Positions 24,300-36,039 of a DNA stretch of 64,000 nt are shown piece by piece. The notes below the pieces were generated by a model. That model saw only the letters and a list, made by a program, of their open reading frames with translations. It searched no databases and had not been told where the DNA came from. The stretch covers positions 1 to 64,000 of the forward strand of contig JAHQIW010000371.1 of the NCBI GenBank assembly GCA_019055375.1, given 5' to 3'. This DNA is from Parelaphostrongylus tenuis. Lineage: Eukaryota; Nematoda; Chromadorea; Rhabditida; Metastrongylidae. Positions within the stretch are counted from its first letter, which is position 1. Every line of letters starts with the position of its first letter. A program made the position numbers and the translations under genes.

Positions 24300-24562
24300 G
24301 ACAAATCTTCGACACTGATCAATTCCTGAGGAATGCTCCATGTATTTAACTTCATCAGTCGTTTGAGATGATCGATTATATATCTGGCTCCTACGATAAC
24401 TCGCATTTACCTGCCGATGCAGGATTAGTGCTACTATCAGACCGGACAAGTGTGGTACCAACTAACGTTCCGACCACCGTGAGCCCTGGGTGCGAGACCG
24501 AACCATTGGCCACGGGTGCGTCGCAGAACACCTCTAACCACTGCGCAACACGAGCCCTTTTT
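24300..24562 (-). mobile_element. SINE family 1, diverged copy
   Basis: The A box GTTGCGCAGTGGTTAGAGG and the family body are recognisable on the minus strand. Its orientation matches the neighbouring copy at 24815-25092. Confidence 0.6.
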
Positions 24563-24814
24563 GATTGATACCAAAAAATTCGAAAATGAACCGCAAGAAG
24601 GAGTGTATAGTGACTGATCACGGGTGATCTCGCACCATACCCTAGGTTAATTTCTTCTGACCTGAGCGAGGCACATTTTTATTTGATGCAAGACTCTAAG
24701 CGGGAAGTCCCCAATGAATGACTTGTACACCTAGAAATGAGAAAACAGCAATTTTCTCAACTTTATTCTGGTAAAAGACTATAGCTGATTCATGCATTCC
24801 GAATCCCATTCCTT

Positions 24815-25092
24815 ACTAGTTGATCAGTCCCTGAAAGATGCGGCATGCACTCGATTCCACTCGTAGCATTCTAGAGGAGACTGGATGCATATTTGGCCTT
24901 TACTCGAGGTGGCCTCTCGCTGTATCGAGTCAGTGCTGCTATACTCAGAGACAAGCCTGCGACCAATCCTGTACCAACTAGGCGCCGACCCCGGGGGAAT
25001 GGTTGGCTTGAAGAGCCATGAGCGCGCGATCGAACACTGACCTCGTGTGCGACGCAGAGGACCTCTAACCACTGCGCCACATGCGCTCTTTG
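24815..25092 (-). mobile_element. SINE family 1 copy
   Basis: On the minus strand, AGCGCATGTGGCGCAGTGG and TGTTCGATCGCGCGCTCATG mark the tRNA-like head. The body with the CCCCGGGGTCGGCG segment follows. The tail end is truncated or diverged. Confidence 0.68.
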
Positions 25093-25149
25093 GAATATAC
25101 AAAAGTAAAATGAATTGAATTTATGTCTTACCTGCTCATCAAAGAAACA

Positions 25150-25445
25150 CTTAATTATATCTTATAATAATTACTTGAGCCAACATGTCTGTGATCTGTT
25201 ATGGGCTCTTGTACAGCCCGATACACGTGTCTCGGTTTTGGCAGCTGCGGCAGTATGGCAGACCTTTCGTCTTGACCGATCCTCTCGTGGGGTCCCTACA
25301 TTCCCCTACAGAGAGTAGTATGCGACGACGAACGATTTACACAATTGCCGTCAAGTGAAATGAATCACTAGATCGGCAATTTTGGACACTCGACTCGTTT
25401 CGAATGTTTTTTTTAAGACCACGTTCAAAACTAATTTGTCCTAAT
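25150..25445 (-). mobile_element. Retrozyme-like element unit, decayed hammerhead
   Basis: This has the recognisable flanks (GGGCTCTTGTACAGCCCGA, ACACGTGTCTCGG) but the core no longer matches the hammerhead consensus. It is head to head with the unit at 25710-26090, with a SINE between them. Confidence 0.5.
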
Positions 25446-25640
25446 TAGGGCAGGTTGGCTAGTAGTGCTCGACGCGGAAGTGATCCTACAGTTTCCCGTC
25501 ACTCTCCGGCAATCAATAACGAGCTCCCTATGGGACACCGCAGCCTGGCTATCCTCGAGATTGCAAGGGGACGCGCTCGATCAGTATTCTACGACGTTCG
25601 TCATGAACATGAAATCCTCAGGCAAGTGCGGAGACGAACC
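25445..25640 (+). mobile_element. tRNA-derived SINE, family 2, diverged
   Basis: GTAGTGCTCGACGCGGAAGT, CCGGCAATCAATAACGAGC and GAGATTGCAAGGGGAC agree with the other family 2 copies. The copy is placed between two opposed retrozyme-like units. Confidence 0.5.
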
Positions 25641-25709
25641 GAATGCTAAAAGTAGTGGGAACCGCAAAGCAGAAGGAAAAATGACTTTGACATGGGCCAT
25701 TTGAAGTAA

Positions 25710-26090
25710 AATAAGATACCACATGACATGTTGGCCCAAATAATAATGAAAGGATTTATTGAAATTTGAGCGTGGTCTTAATAAAGCACTCGAAGGAAAG
25801 GTATAATATGATATAAATACCAGCCAGCTAGCAATCGAGTGCGAAAACACTCTGTGTTAGGTGAAAATTTCGCCTGACATAGAGTGTAAAACGTATGTCG
25901 TCGATAACTATATATAAGGAGTGTGACGCTCCCGAGAGAACTGACTATGAAAAGATCGACAGACGACGGGTTCTGCCCGGCTGATGAGTCTGTAAGGACG
26001 AAACACCTGTCTCGGGCTGTACAAGAGCCCTTACCAGACCACATGACATGTTGGCTCATATAATGATGAAAATAAAATAAGATAAATTCA
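25710..26090 (+). mobile_element. Retrozyme-like unit flanked by direct repeats ~312 bp apart
   Basis: CCACATGACATGTTGGC followed by AATAATAATGAA or AATGATGAA occurs at about 25730 and again at about 26040, bracketing one complete unit with the hammerhead at 25975-26017. This is the structure expected when a circular RNA of about 310 nt is reverse transcribed past one turn. Confidence 0.6.
25975..26017 (+). ncRNA. Type I hammerhead ribozyme motif with GUC cleavage site
   Basis: The copy has core CUGAUGA, stem II GUCU/GGAC with a GUAA loop, core GAA, and stem III ACA/UGU with a C-C centre. Cleavage triplet GUC is followed by UCGGGC pairing with GCCCGG. Stem II differs from the 5.2 kb and 52 kb copies by compensating changes. 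Confidence 0.68.
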
Positions 26091-26564
26091 TGTCGCATCT
26101 GCTCATCAAAAGAAACATTGAATTATTCTTTCCTTGGCGAGATCAATATAAGGTCAACTCCGAGGATTTACAGAACAATTTTTATTAATGAGAAAAAAAC
26201 CCTCAAAAAGAGAATTCAAGCAAATGGAGAACATGGTGAAGTAGTACTGAGGCTGTACGCGGAAGTGAAAGGAGCTCCAATTATAAGGAGCGCACATGCA
26301 TGAGTGCGTCGCACGCGGCAGGCCACGCCCCCTCGTCGCCACTTCGGCCGGCCAACGGAGGAGAGGAGGTGTTGGGTTCGTCGTCATGTCACGCGGGATT
26401 GGGGTGATGGATTGGCGGCAGACGAATAGAGACGTCCGATTTGTCACCAGTCCCATCGATAAATCGCCATTTGGGAGTTTTGCCATTGATAAGGCTAAAA
26501 CTCAAACTTAAAGGTCTCGGGTTTGGTCAATCGCTGAGAAATCCGAGACGGGTTCGCACTCGTC

Positions 26565-28400
26565 AAGCATCGTTAGAGGCGATTGTTTGGATATCTGGCC
26601 AATACACTGACTGTCAGTCACTTTTCTGTGTGCCAAATCAATGCTGCTATCCTCTAGAACAAACCTGGCACGCCTATGGCAACTCTGAAGAGACGGAATA
26701 TTTTGTGAGCCATCGTATCACGATTGTCACCTGCCGTTCCCATGATCGTCGAGTGACTCGGGCGGGCATCAGTGAATTTTCATTCTTCCCTATCGTGTGC
26801 AATAGTGGCTCAGTTGATCCTCCTCGTTTTGGAAATTCGTTGAAGACCATATCTTTCATTCACGTTTTTCGTGAAGAAATCGCACCATCTCTCTCTAACG
26901 AGAGCCCTTGTGTGCAGCTCATTATGCATGGTTTTTCCTTCGAAAGATGTCCAACTGGTCGCAGAATCACTATTCTGCCATCAGTTCCGCCTTCAATGTG
27001 TTCTGAATTTAACGCTTTCGCCGCTCATCCTTGGTGATCAGGCATGCACCCGGCTACTCCTTCTATAAAGTAGAGGTGATGTAACACATATCAGACTTCG
27101 ACTATAACAAGCATCGTCAGAAGCGATTGTATGGATCTCTGGCCCATACACTGAGTTCCAGTCGGTCCTCTGTGTGCCAAATCAATGCTGTTATCTTCCA
27201 AGACAAGTCTGTCACTAATATGCCGACTCCACACAGATGGAAGACTTAGTGAGCCTTGTGTCAGCTATATCACCTGTCGTCCCGATGATCGTCGAGTGGC
27301 TCGAGCGGGGCGCCAAACTTTCATTTCTTCCTATTGTATGCAAGAGTAGTCCCAGTGGGTCGTCCTCGCATTAGGAGCTCGTTGAGCATCACATCTTTCA
27401 TCCAAGCTTCTCGTGAAAAAACCACACATCGCTCTCTAACGAGAGCCGTTGTATCCAGAATCATAACAAGCTCATTATGCATGGTTTTTCCTTTGACAGA
27501 TGTCCAACTGGTCGCAGGATCACTATTCTTTCATCAGTTCCACCTTCAGTGTATTCTGAAATTAACGCTTTCGCCGATGATCTTCTGTAATGAGCCATGC
27601 ACTCGACTACTCCTACTATACCGTAGAGGTGATGGAACACATATCAGACTTCGACTTTATCAAGCCTTGTCAGAAGCGATTGTATGGATATTTGGCCAAT
27701 ACACTAACTTACAGTCGCCTCTTTGTGCGTCAAATCAATGCTGCTGTCCTCCAAGACGAATCTGGCATCAATATACCAACTTTACAGGGATGGAAGGCTT
27801 AATAAGCTCTCGTATCAGCTTTATCACCTGCCGTCCTGATAAACGTTGAGTGACTCGAGCGGGCACCATTATAACTTCCGTTTCTGCCTATCGCGTAAGA
27901 GTATCCCAGTGGACGCTCCTCGCATTAGGAACTCGTTGAGCATCACATCTTTCTTCTATGCTTTTCGTAAAAAAATCAAACTCTCTCTCTCTCTCTCTCA
28001 CCCACACACACACACACACACACGCACGAGAACTTCTGTTTGCGAGATTAAAACAAGAATTACAATTATTTTGCAAAATACCTCTAATCACTGTGCAACA
28101 CGTGCCCTTACCATGGTTACTTGGTTATGAGTAGCCGATAACAAGCTCATTATGCATGGGTTTCTCTCTGATGAATAGCCTGCTAATCTCACAATAATTA
28201 ATTTAATTTTCATTTCACCTACGATGTATACTAGAGTTCTGTTACTTTTCGTTCCTATAAAGACGATCAACAGGACTAGGATACTTTTGCCGCTGATCTT
28301 TAGTGATGAGCCATGCACCCGACTCTATTTCTTCCATATCGTAGAGGTGACTGAACACATATCGCATCTTTCCACTGACTCACTGGGGCCTAATGATGCA
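26565..28400. repeat. Tandem array of about three ~545-bp units
   Basis: Units begin near 26565, 27112 and 27660 (GTCAGAAGCGATTGTATGGA and variants). They repeat TTCTCGTGAAAAAA-like, TTATGCATGGTTTTTCCTT and ACTCGACGATCAT-type segments in order. The unit includes part of a reverse SINE family 1 body. The third unit is interrupted by a CT and CA microsatellite and extra DNA. The open frame 26441-27037 lies in this array and is not a gene. Confidence 0.75.
27978..28024 (+). repeat. (CT)n then (CA)n microsatellite
   Basis: About nine CT units are followed by CACC and about ten CA units, inside the third unit of the 545-bp array. Confidence 0.9.
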
Positions 28401-28857
28401 TCTATTGAATGTTTTTTATGCCAAATTTCCGACAACTTCTGACAAATGGCAGAGGGCTGGTTTGTACAGGATGCGATATTGAACCAGCTGTTGTGTGCGT
28501 GTTGCTGAGTAATTCCGACCACTGCATTACACGCTTCTTTTGTACAGCGGAATGTATGACAAATGTTGAATGATGGCGTTTCACTCAGGTATCGAAAAAA
28601 GCCAAACGTTTTGTCCTTCATAAATGGTTTAACATCAGAAATATTTTCTGTTTTGCTGCGAGATACTGAGATGAAAATTGGGTCAGTTACTTCTACAGAA
28701 AGAACGTAAGAGAGGGACTTCACTACTAATTACTGTTGTTACATAATCGATTCCATTTGCATTACAATTTGTGGACACACCTTTAACTAAAGTCCCCAAA
28801 CTTTTCGCGGGTGTGTTTCACCACTGTTCGAGATTTTTCGCCTGCATTACGATTCCC

Positions 28858-29867
28858 CTAGAAGGTGGTTGCGTCGATGTTCCTTAGAAGCCTTGCTTGG
28901 CCAGGTTTGGGCGTCGGACTAGATGAGGTGAGTTGATCGAAACAAGTGTGAAACGCATTCTTTGACTTTTGAGGGATGAGAAGCTCAGTGAGCCAAGTCT
29001 GAAGCAGAGTCAAGTCAACGTTCGAATGGGATGAACCACTCTGCAAAAAAAAAATAGGATCACTACTTCATTCATTTTGGTGTGAAAATTTCTTTAGAGA
29101 TATCCATAGATGAACTTCTGGCCACTTTCAATGCAGTTGTATAGTGAAATGTTTGGCAACACTCGATTAGCTAGCAGCTACAAGCGCTCGTACGGCAGGA
29201 GAGGAGGTAATCTATCACATTTGGCACGATAAATAGCCAGAGGCAACGGCCCACTGAGGTAAGGTTCAAATGGAGATATAAGCCCCGTAACCATAACAAT
29301 GCGATGCGAAACCCAAATGGGAGCCCAGCTTCAATATAAATCTTCATAACAAACGAAATAAGCATTAATACTATGAGGTATCAATAACAGTGACTTGGAA
29401 CACTGAAAATTATAAAAACTCCATCTAACTTACTAGTCTGTCGAATGGTTCGGAACTGCCTGTATGACCGTGTATGTGAAACAGAGAGTTGCGAGTTTTC
29501 TTTTGATTAAGAAGACGAAGGCTGCGTAATTTTACGTACAAGATCTGACTCTTCTAGGACATACGATTATGAATACATTGGCGAGAAAGGTAGATCACTT
29601 CGCATGCGCAAATACGAGCACGAAGATGAAAGTCGAATAGTCGGATATGTAATCCCCGACGCTCACGTAGGATACAAAGGCATAACGATGACGACTTCGA
29701 GGTGGTAGTGACAGTTCTAGGGCACGAGTCAGAAACGTCGGCTCACCCTTGAACCCTTGAAGTATTTGCACCGATTGCAATAATGCGAGAATAAATAGAA
29801 AGCGAGGGGGTCCGAGTCGATTTATTTCAAAGTCGAAGCACTGAGGAGATTTGGAAAGTCGAAGAGG
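28858..29867 (-). CDS. C-terminal part of an unidentified protein (three exons)
   Basis: Three phase-0 exons (29867-29667, 29544-29434, 29040-28858) join to 164 residues and a TAG stop. Splice sites are strong: donors GTGAGC and GTAAGT, and acceptors TTGATTAG, AGTCAG and a T-run ending GCAG. The product has a hydrophobic helix (RFLFILALLQSVQILQGF), a basic stretch (YVKLRSLRLLNQKKTR) and an amphipathic segment (LLQTWLTELLIPQKSKN). I do not recognise the family. The 5' part must lie upstream on the minus strand; a possible exon is at 30255-30007. Confidence 0.6.
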
Positions 29868-30006
29868 CTAATCAAGACAGTAGTGAAATCCCGGAGCACT
29901 TCTCAAAGCCAATATTGCACCCAAAGATCGCGCCACTCAGTTGTTGGCCACAGATGCAATGATTCACAGCTTCCTGAATTGGAATGGAATGCAAAATTAC
30001 GTTGAA

Positions 30007-30255
30007 TCACCGGATTTCATCAAGAACTTCAGCGGTTTTCTCAGAATTACTCAAGAAAAGAGAACAACTGCCATCCGAATCACGAGCGGCTACACATTGC
30101 ACAACCTTCACTGCCAATGCGGAATATGCAGAGCCACGAAACCCAAGTTGATCCATGACACACCTCAAAACTCTTGCCCTACCAGCTATCACTTCACCAT
30201 CGAGAGTCGACAACTCTCTATTCGAGAAACGCAACAAACACAAGGCCCAAACCAC
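30007..30255 (-). CDS. Possible internal exon of the 28.9-29.9 kb gene
   Basis: The minus strand is open for 83 codons with protein-like composition (for example GEVIAGRARVLRCVMDQLGF) and contains phase-0 donor candidates such as AAG|GTTGTG near 30110. The plus strand is also open here for over 100 codons, so strand and function remain uncertain. Confidence 0.3.
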   Translation of the reverse strand: MVWALCLLRFSNRELSTLDGEVIAGRARVLRCVMDQLGFRGSAYSALAVKVVQCVAARDSDGSCSLFLSNSEKTAEVLDEIR

Positions 30256-30730
30256 CTTTAACGTTTTCGTCGCCTCCGAAGTTCAGTCTCGTAAAACTTG
30301 CTCAACCAAATTTGATATCACTGGTAAGAATAGATGGATCCCAACGGCTTTATCCAATCAGTAAGGTTAATTCGAAGTTTGGTCATTCAATTCTTGAAAA
30401 TAAAATAGCTTGAAGACCAATTTTCGGAGAATGGATTTCTCTGTCTAGACTATTCAGTCTAATAAGTACCGTCCATGTAATACATACTAGTTTACAGAAT
30501 TACTCATTCTTGTCTTGTAGGCCACCTCATGTCAATAGCCAAACGTTGAAACATAAACATTTTACGGAGAAGAACTGTTTCAACAAATCAGGTTAGCCAA
30601 GAAAAACCGACCGACATCGACTGAATATTAGGTTGCGACCACCTCAGATAATACACGTTTAAGCACGATGATATGAAGGAAATGTGCTGCTTATTAGGAC
30701 TAAAAGATAAGCACTATATATCGTGAAGTT

Positions 30731-30735
30731 GTATA

Positions 30736-30778
<43 letters not shown>
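30731..30778 (+). repeat. (TA)n microsatellite
   Basis: About 22 TA units with one interruption. Confidence 0.95.
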
Positions 30779-30781
<3 letters not shown>

Positions 30782-31206
30782 TAAACATGTAGTATATATA
30801 CGTATGACGCATTACCTCAAAACTATGACTATCGAAAGTAAAGAGGATATATGAAACAAAGATTTATATAACGAGAATGTCATGGCTAACAACAAAACCA
30901 CGTACATATACCACAAGTAATAACTATGGCTCGAAAATGAGCAAATGAAAAGATAGAATCTTCAAGTATTCGCCTGACAAAAACTATATCAACAGTACAG
31001 TGGCAGGAGAAAACATCTGCCAAGTGAATTACTAACAAGTGCTACTCACTTTGTGCATAGAATGAACAAAAAACAACTTCATCTTGGAGGAAATAGAAAA
31101 ATGCAATATAGAATAGAGATAGAAACCTAAGTACACAAATGTTTCGAAAGTTATTTGGGGAATTTTGTTGGAACACTACTTTACTAAGCACTAAAAACAC
31201 CGATTT

Positions 31207-34200
31207 CTAAGAACTGGGATCAATAAGCATTTGTTTCACGAGCTGAAAGCACTTCCCCTCCAGAAAACTGCCCTCAGTCCACGATCTCATTTTATTAGCG
31301 TAGTCTTCGTCACGAGCAGCAATGCGGATGACGTCCTTCGCTGATTCCGGATCCGAGTCACGAATGTACCGTACAACCAGGTAAAAAGCGGCATGCACAT
31401 TCCCTGAATCATATAGTGGCTTCCTGCTTTATGTTCTAACAGTAGTAAGCACAACATCGCAAGAGTTAACACCCTCGCGAAAACGCCTAATTTTTCACTT
31501 TGCCTCTGTGACACCTATGCAGGTCATGCCGACCACTAAATCGGGTTTTATGTGGGCTCGATCTCTTTTACTGCAACTTTCGCAGAGGATACAAGCTTTC
31601 CTCTGTATTTTCAAAAAATCATCTTTATCCTGTGTATGCTCCATGTTTTCTACACACTCTGACATGTTTTTAGTGCTTAAGAAGATGCCTCCCATAAGCG
31701 ACACCCTCCACAGCATCTGCACAGGCGATAGCTGGCCTTAAAAGTCTACAAGTCTACAAAACTCTTCTCTGCAGCGATATGAACCACTGAAAAGAATATG
31801 ACACCCATAGGTGTCCTACCGGTCGCTCCCATATCTTCATTATGACACCTATGATGACATTTGTTGCGAGAGTGCTAAACATTAAACCTGTGCAGGAAAA
31901 ATATGCCACTTTCCGTATTGAGACCTGTCAAATATAAATATACAGGCTGACATCCAAATCAAATTGATTTCATTCTTGTGCTTGTGTCAGAATTGAAGGA
32001 GATGATTGGTTTCTGCTTTTGAGCACGAACATGTTACTTCCGGTAGTAGTTGCACTAAGCCATCAATAATGCCTGTAAAGACCGACTTCCTACTTCACTG
32101 CCACTTTATCGAACGATAGGAGGTTCTTATAACACTTTATCGAAATTATTGGTTCGCTCCTTAGAAGTCTTCCAATTGATAAGTACCGTTACAAAGAAAA
32201 TTACTGCTAGTAAGTTTTGAGTACTGCTGTCAACTTCATTGCTAAGCAGTTATTATCAATATCTCCCTGGATAATTGATAACACGAATTGTGGGTCTATG
32301 CGAAACAGTCCCAATCCTATGGATTTTTACAACATCTTCCTCACAGACATTGGAATGCCTTGTTCGTAAAACGATAGATACGGAGACCAAAAATATTATT
32401 TGCAAGAAGCCACAAGCATTGAAGAACTGAAGAAGTAACTTGCTCTGTTTTCCAAATGAAAATCGCCAAATGAAGCACTCCAGTAGCGACTAGAGTGAAA
32501 TTAACAAAACATTTCGAAACACCACTTTCTCACCTCTACTTAGCAAACAATAGTGAACAAGTAGGTAGCCCAGGAACAGAAAAACGAGGCAAGCTGAATA
32601 AGATTACTGCACTTGCCGAGCTGTTTGATAGGAACAACTGCAGACATCAGGCTTAGGAAACCGTCGGCAGTGACTAATCAGTCCCGACATTCCGAAGCAG
32701 AGTGAACTTTTCTCAGTACTTGTCTCTAAAGAAGAACAGATAGTATTTCAGTAATTCAAGCTGCTGTGCTAGAGGATATCTCCATCGACTGTTTTTATGT
32801 AATAACAAAAACTCATTGAAATAACTTTCAGAAAATCAAAGGTTCAGTTGCAACGAAATTGATGGAGGACTACATGGATACTGAAAGGGATATGTGTACC
32901 CAGAACAGCTTCCTAAACAGATGATAAACAACAAACTTCATAAAGGAAAAGGATTTGCAAATCAGAGTCGCAATAGTGTTGTTGAAATATAAGGATAAGC
33001 GAGAGATCATCAAGGTGCCGACTATTCACGACGACAGAAGTCCAAAAAGATTTTGAAGTCAGCTGTGACGATGAGCTACATCAGAAAAGCAATCTGTGTG
33101 CATGTGAACGTGATTACTAATGCATATTTTAATTAAGAATGAAAAAAGGTACGCAAATTTTCGTCTTGTACGGTTATACAACGCTTCCCTTATTCTAAAT
33201 CAGGTATAAACGATTACTCACCTTGCTTACGTAGATATGCATGGAACATCTACTGCAAAGGCGTGAAGAATATAACTCTCAAAGAATTCCGAGCAAACGT
33301 AGCATTCTCGACGGTACTGTTTCTATGCTCTTTCAACAGCTATTTCATTACAAGGCAGAGTTCTTCATTCTGTTAGATTTTCCACTTCTACCACGCCGAG
33401 GCGCCGTGGCCGAGTGGTTGTGATACTCGACGCGGCGTGCGTAGAGCCGAACTCCACACCCCCCTCCCCAACTCACTCCAGCAGTCAGCAACAACGCCCT
33501 ATAGAACGCCATGGCCAAGTTGTCCGCGAGATTGCTAGGGGACTCACTCAGCCAAAATTCTGCGACGCTCAAGAAGAAAACGAAAACACGAATTGAATAC
33601 TAGAACACTGGGATCCGCACAGTGAAAACGGATCAATAACGCATCAAAAGTTAAATTTTCCAGAACATCGTGCTTCGTTTGAGCCAAGGACATGGAGACG
33701 TCTTTGACCAATTAATGCTTCAAAAATTTATGAAGATAGAGATGAAGGCGAAGGGACAGTGAATGTTTACATCTGTACTCTAAATTACCCTAAGATTCAT
33801 ACGTAAGGGCGGTCTGTGCTGGTAAATAAAAGTGTGCGCACTATTTTCTCCTTACTTTTCAACTCTTGGTTTTTTTTCACTTTAACTAGGCACTTTTATT
33901 CGTTATAAATCATGAAACGGCGAAAAGCGAGCTTCTTTGTTTGCTTATGTTGCAGAAATCAGGGCGCTCTTATATTTGGAAACTTAGGGCAGACAGTGCT
34001 GCCAAGAACAGTTTGTTCGGACCATGTTCATTAAACACTCAAGATAAGCGATTTCTCATGAAAAGAAGATAGAACAAAAAACACACCCCGTATTGCTGCC
34101 TTTCGCATTAATTGGAAAGCACGAAGTTTGTCGCCTTTCGGTTCCCCCGCTGTAGCTGCTCTGATCAGACAAACGGCAAGTGAATACATCGCATTCACGT

Positions 34201-35470
34201 GACCAAGTGATACTGCCTCTTCCCAGAGTGAAAATGCCTTAATGTTTCCGATACGAGATATTATCATTTAAGAGAAAGATAAAGAGTGAATCTCCTGGCG
34301 TTGATCAACGTCCGAGGGATACGGAATTCATTCGCCTTTACCTAATATCGTTTGAGGTGACTGAGTGCATATCTGGCCTTTACTATGACTCGTAGATGGC
34401 CTACTAATGTATCAAATCATTGCTGCTATCCCCAAGACAGGTTTCGTACCAATTCATCGACCCCGCAGAGATGAAGAGTTTGGTGAGTTATGGACGTGGA
34501 GTCGAACCATCTGTCGACCACGTGTGTGCCGCCAGGCATCTTTAACGCTTCCGAGCCATGGACCCAGTCCTCTGCGTCTCTAATCCCCAGCTTGTTGGGC
34601 CTAACCTCCACAGTGTAGAGTCCATTAATGGTGCCTAACAATGGAGCGTGATGCTTCTAGCGATTGCATGTTGAGAGTTAGAAGCCATTGCTCGACGAAA
34701 CACGCTGGGAGTTAGAGACGTATAAAACTAGGTATATGATCCCGAAAGGGTTAACCACTGCTTCGTGTGCCCTGGTCTATGATGCTAAGCGCGGATGCAA
34801 CGGTGATGCTAAACAAAGTCAACATTTTGACAAGCCAAAAATATTTGAGTACAACAAATCGGTGTAAGGGTTGTTCATTGAAGCAATCTTAAATTGGTTA
34901 CCTTTTCTTTATCGCGCACTACGCCGATCCCAGAGTAAAGACATTCAGCCAAATTATTTATGGCATTTGCATTTCCATGCGATGCAGCTTCTTCAAACCT
35001 ATAACGTAATGCGGTATGGTGGTGTAGACAGATGATTATCACAACTAACCTTCTGATAGCCTCACGTGTTTCGCCAATCTTCAAAAGCCCTTCTCCTATC
35101 GAATTTTCAAGATCCCATTTTGCTTGCTCCTCTTTGGAAACGGGACCTGCCGTTTTCACCGAGTACAACCAACAATCGTCCGTTTGAACACCTACCTAGA
35201 TTAGAGGAAATTCGAAAAAGGTATGGAAATGAGCAAAAGACATCGACTAACCTCAACAACATTTGGTCGACTATTGATGCGATACGGCAAGCTATCCGCA
35301 TTTACTCGAAGTGGGTGAATGGATAGCGGTACATTGGTTGAATAGATAAGCGAAGGAACCCTTTGAGAACAGCCGAGAATTGTAGAAAACTGTAGATTTG
35401 GCGGACTATTGTTGTAGGAATTTATTAGCGGCAGCACAACATCCGAGAAACGACTGAAACTACTCGGCAT
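31207..35470 (-). CDS. Sel1-like repeat protein, small (269 residues)
   Basis: Five exons (35470-35252, 35195-35050, 34998-34902, 34237-34087, 31403-31207) join in phase to 810 nt, giving 269 residues and a TAG stop. The middle carries about three Sel1-like helical repeats: GEGLLKIGETREAIRRFEEA, then NLAECLYSGIGVVRDKEKAF, then AMYSLAVCLI followed by AFQLMRKAAIRGN. Such repeats are protein-protein interaction scaffolds. The first 70 residues are Ser, Pro and Asn rich and could hold a weak mitochondrial presequence. That and the repeats make a DELE1-like or LRP2BP-like role possible, but I cannot choose between them. A CCTTTAG acceptor seven bases before the ATG supports trans-splicing and this start. 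Intron 4 is 2.7 kb and holds a SINE at 33.4 kb. Confidence 0.82.
33400..33600 (+). mobile_element. tRNA-derived SINE, family 2
   Basis: GCGCCGTGGCCGAGTGGTTG is a Leu/Ser-tRNA-like A box. GTAGAGCCGAACTCCACACC stands where the B box would be. It shares CAGTCAGCAACAACGCC and the end GACGCTCAAGAAGAAAACGA with the copies at 37875 and 25445. Confidence 0.6.
34295..34620 (-). mobile_element. SINE family 1, degenerate copy
   Basis: GCATATCTGGCCTTTACTAT and AGAGATGAAGAGTTTGGTGA match the family body. The head is poorly preserved. It lies in intron 3 of the Sel1-repeat gene. Confidence 0.45.
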
Positions 35471-35567
35471 AAAACTCTAAAGGCAGATATATCCAGTACA
35501 GGATTCTTGCAACAACAGAAAAAAGGTCTTTCTAGTCCAAACAAACCTCAAAAGATTCTGAACAGGT

Positions 35568-35845
35568 AGGAAAAGTTCCCGGCGTTGACCAATCCCTAAG
35601 AGATGCTCCATGCATCCGATTCCATCCACAAGATCATAGAGTTGGTTGAATGCATATCTGTCCTTCACAATGACTCGCGCTGGCCTACCGATGTATCGAG
35701 TCAGTGCAACAATCCTCCCAGAGAAGTCTGGTAGCGATTTATCGTTCCAGAAAGGATGGAAGGCTTGGTGAGCCTTGAACGGGACCAAACCATTAACCAT
35801 GAGTGTGCCGCAGAGCACATCTGACGACTACGCCACACCCTTTTG
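35568..35845 (-). mobile_element. SINE family 1, diverged copy
   Basis: The body (AGGCTCACCAAGCCTTCCAT on the minus strand) and the end GATTGGTCAACGCCGGGAAC are conserved. The A box is mutated. It is about 100 bp upstream of the Sel1-repeat gene start. Confidence 0.55.
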
Positions 35846-36039
35846 GGGACTGCCGTTGATAGCACGGAGCGTAGCAGTGGTCACTCACGCGGCAATCGCA
35901 GGAAGACATCACCTACAGGTGTGATCGACCTCGTCTCGAGACGTGACGCCGGTATTACAAGTGGCTGAGTAAGAAGCGACGTCGCACGGCGTTCTACATT
36001 TCGTAGCACGTGGTCTCCAAAAGGTTGAATGTAAGAATT

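Noticed and set aside
26441..27849. ORFs of 198 and 171 codons on the plus strand
   Set aside because: They fall in the ~545-bp tandem array and the repeated frames are not kept equally in all units.
29900..30365. Plus-strand ORFs of 106, 69 and 79 codons, possibly retroelement gag
   Set aside because: No zinc knuckle, protease or polymerase motif is visible, and the minus strand is equally open; strand cannot be decided.
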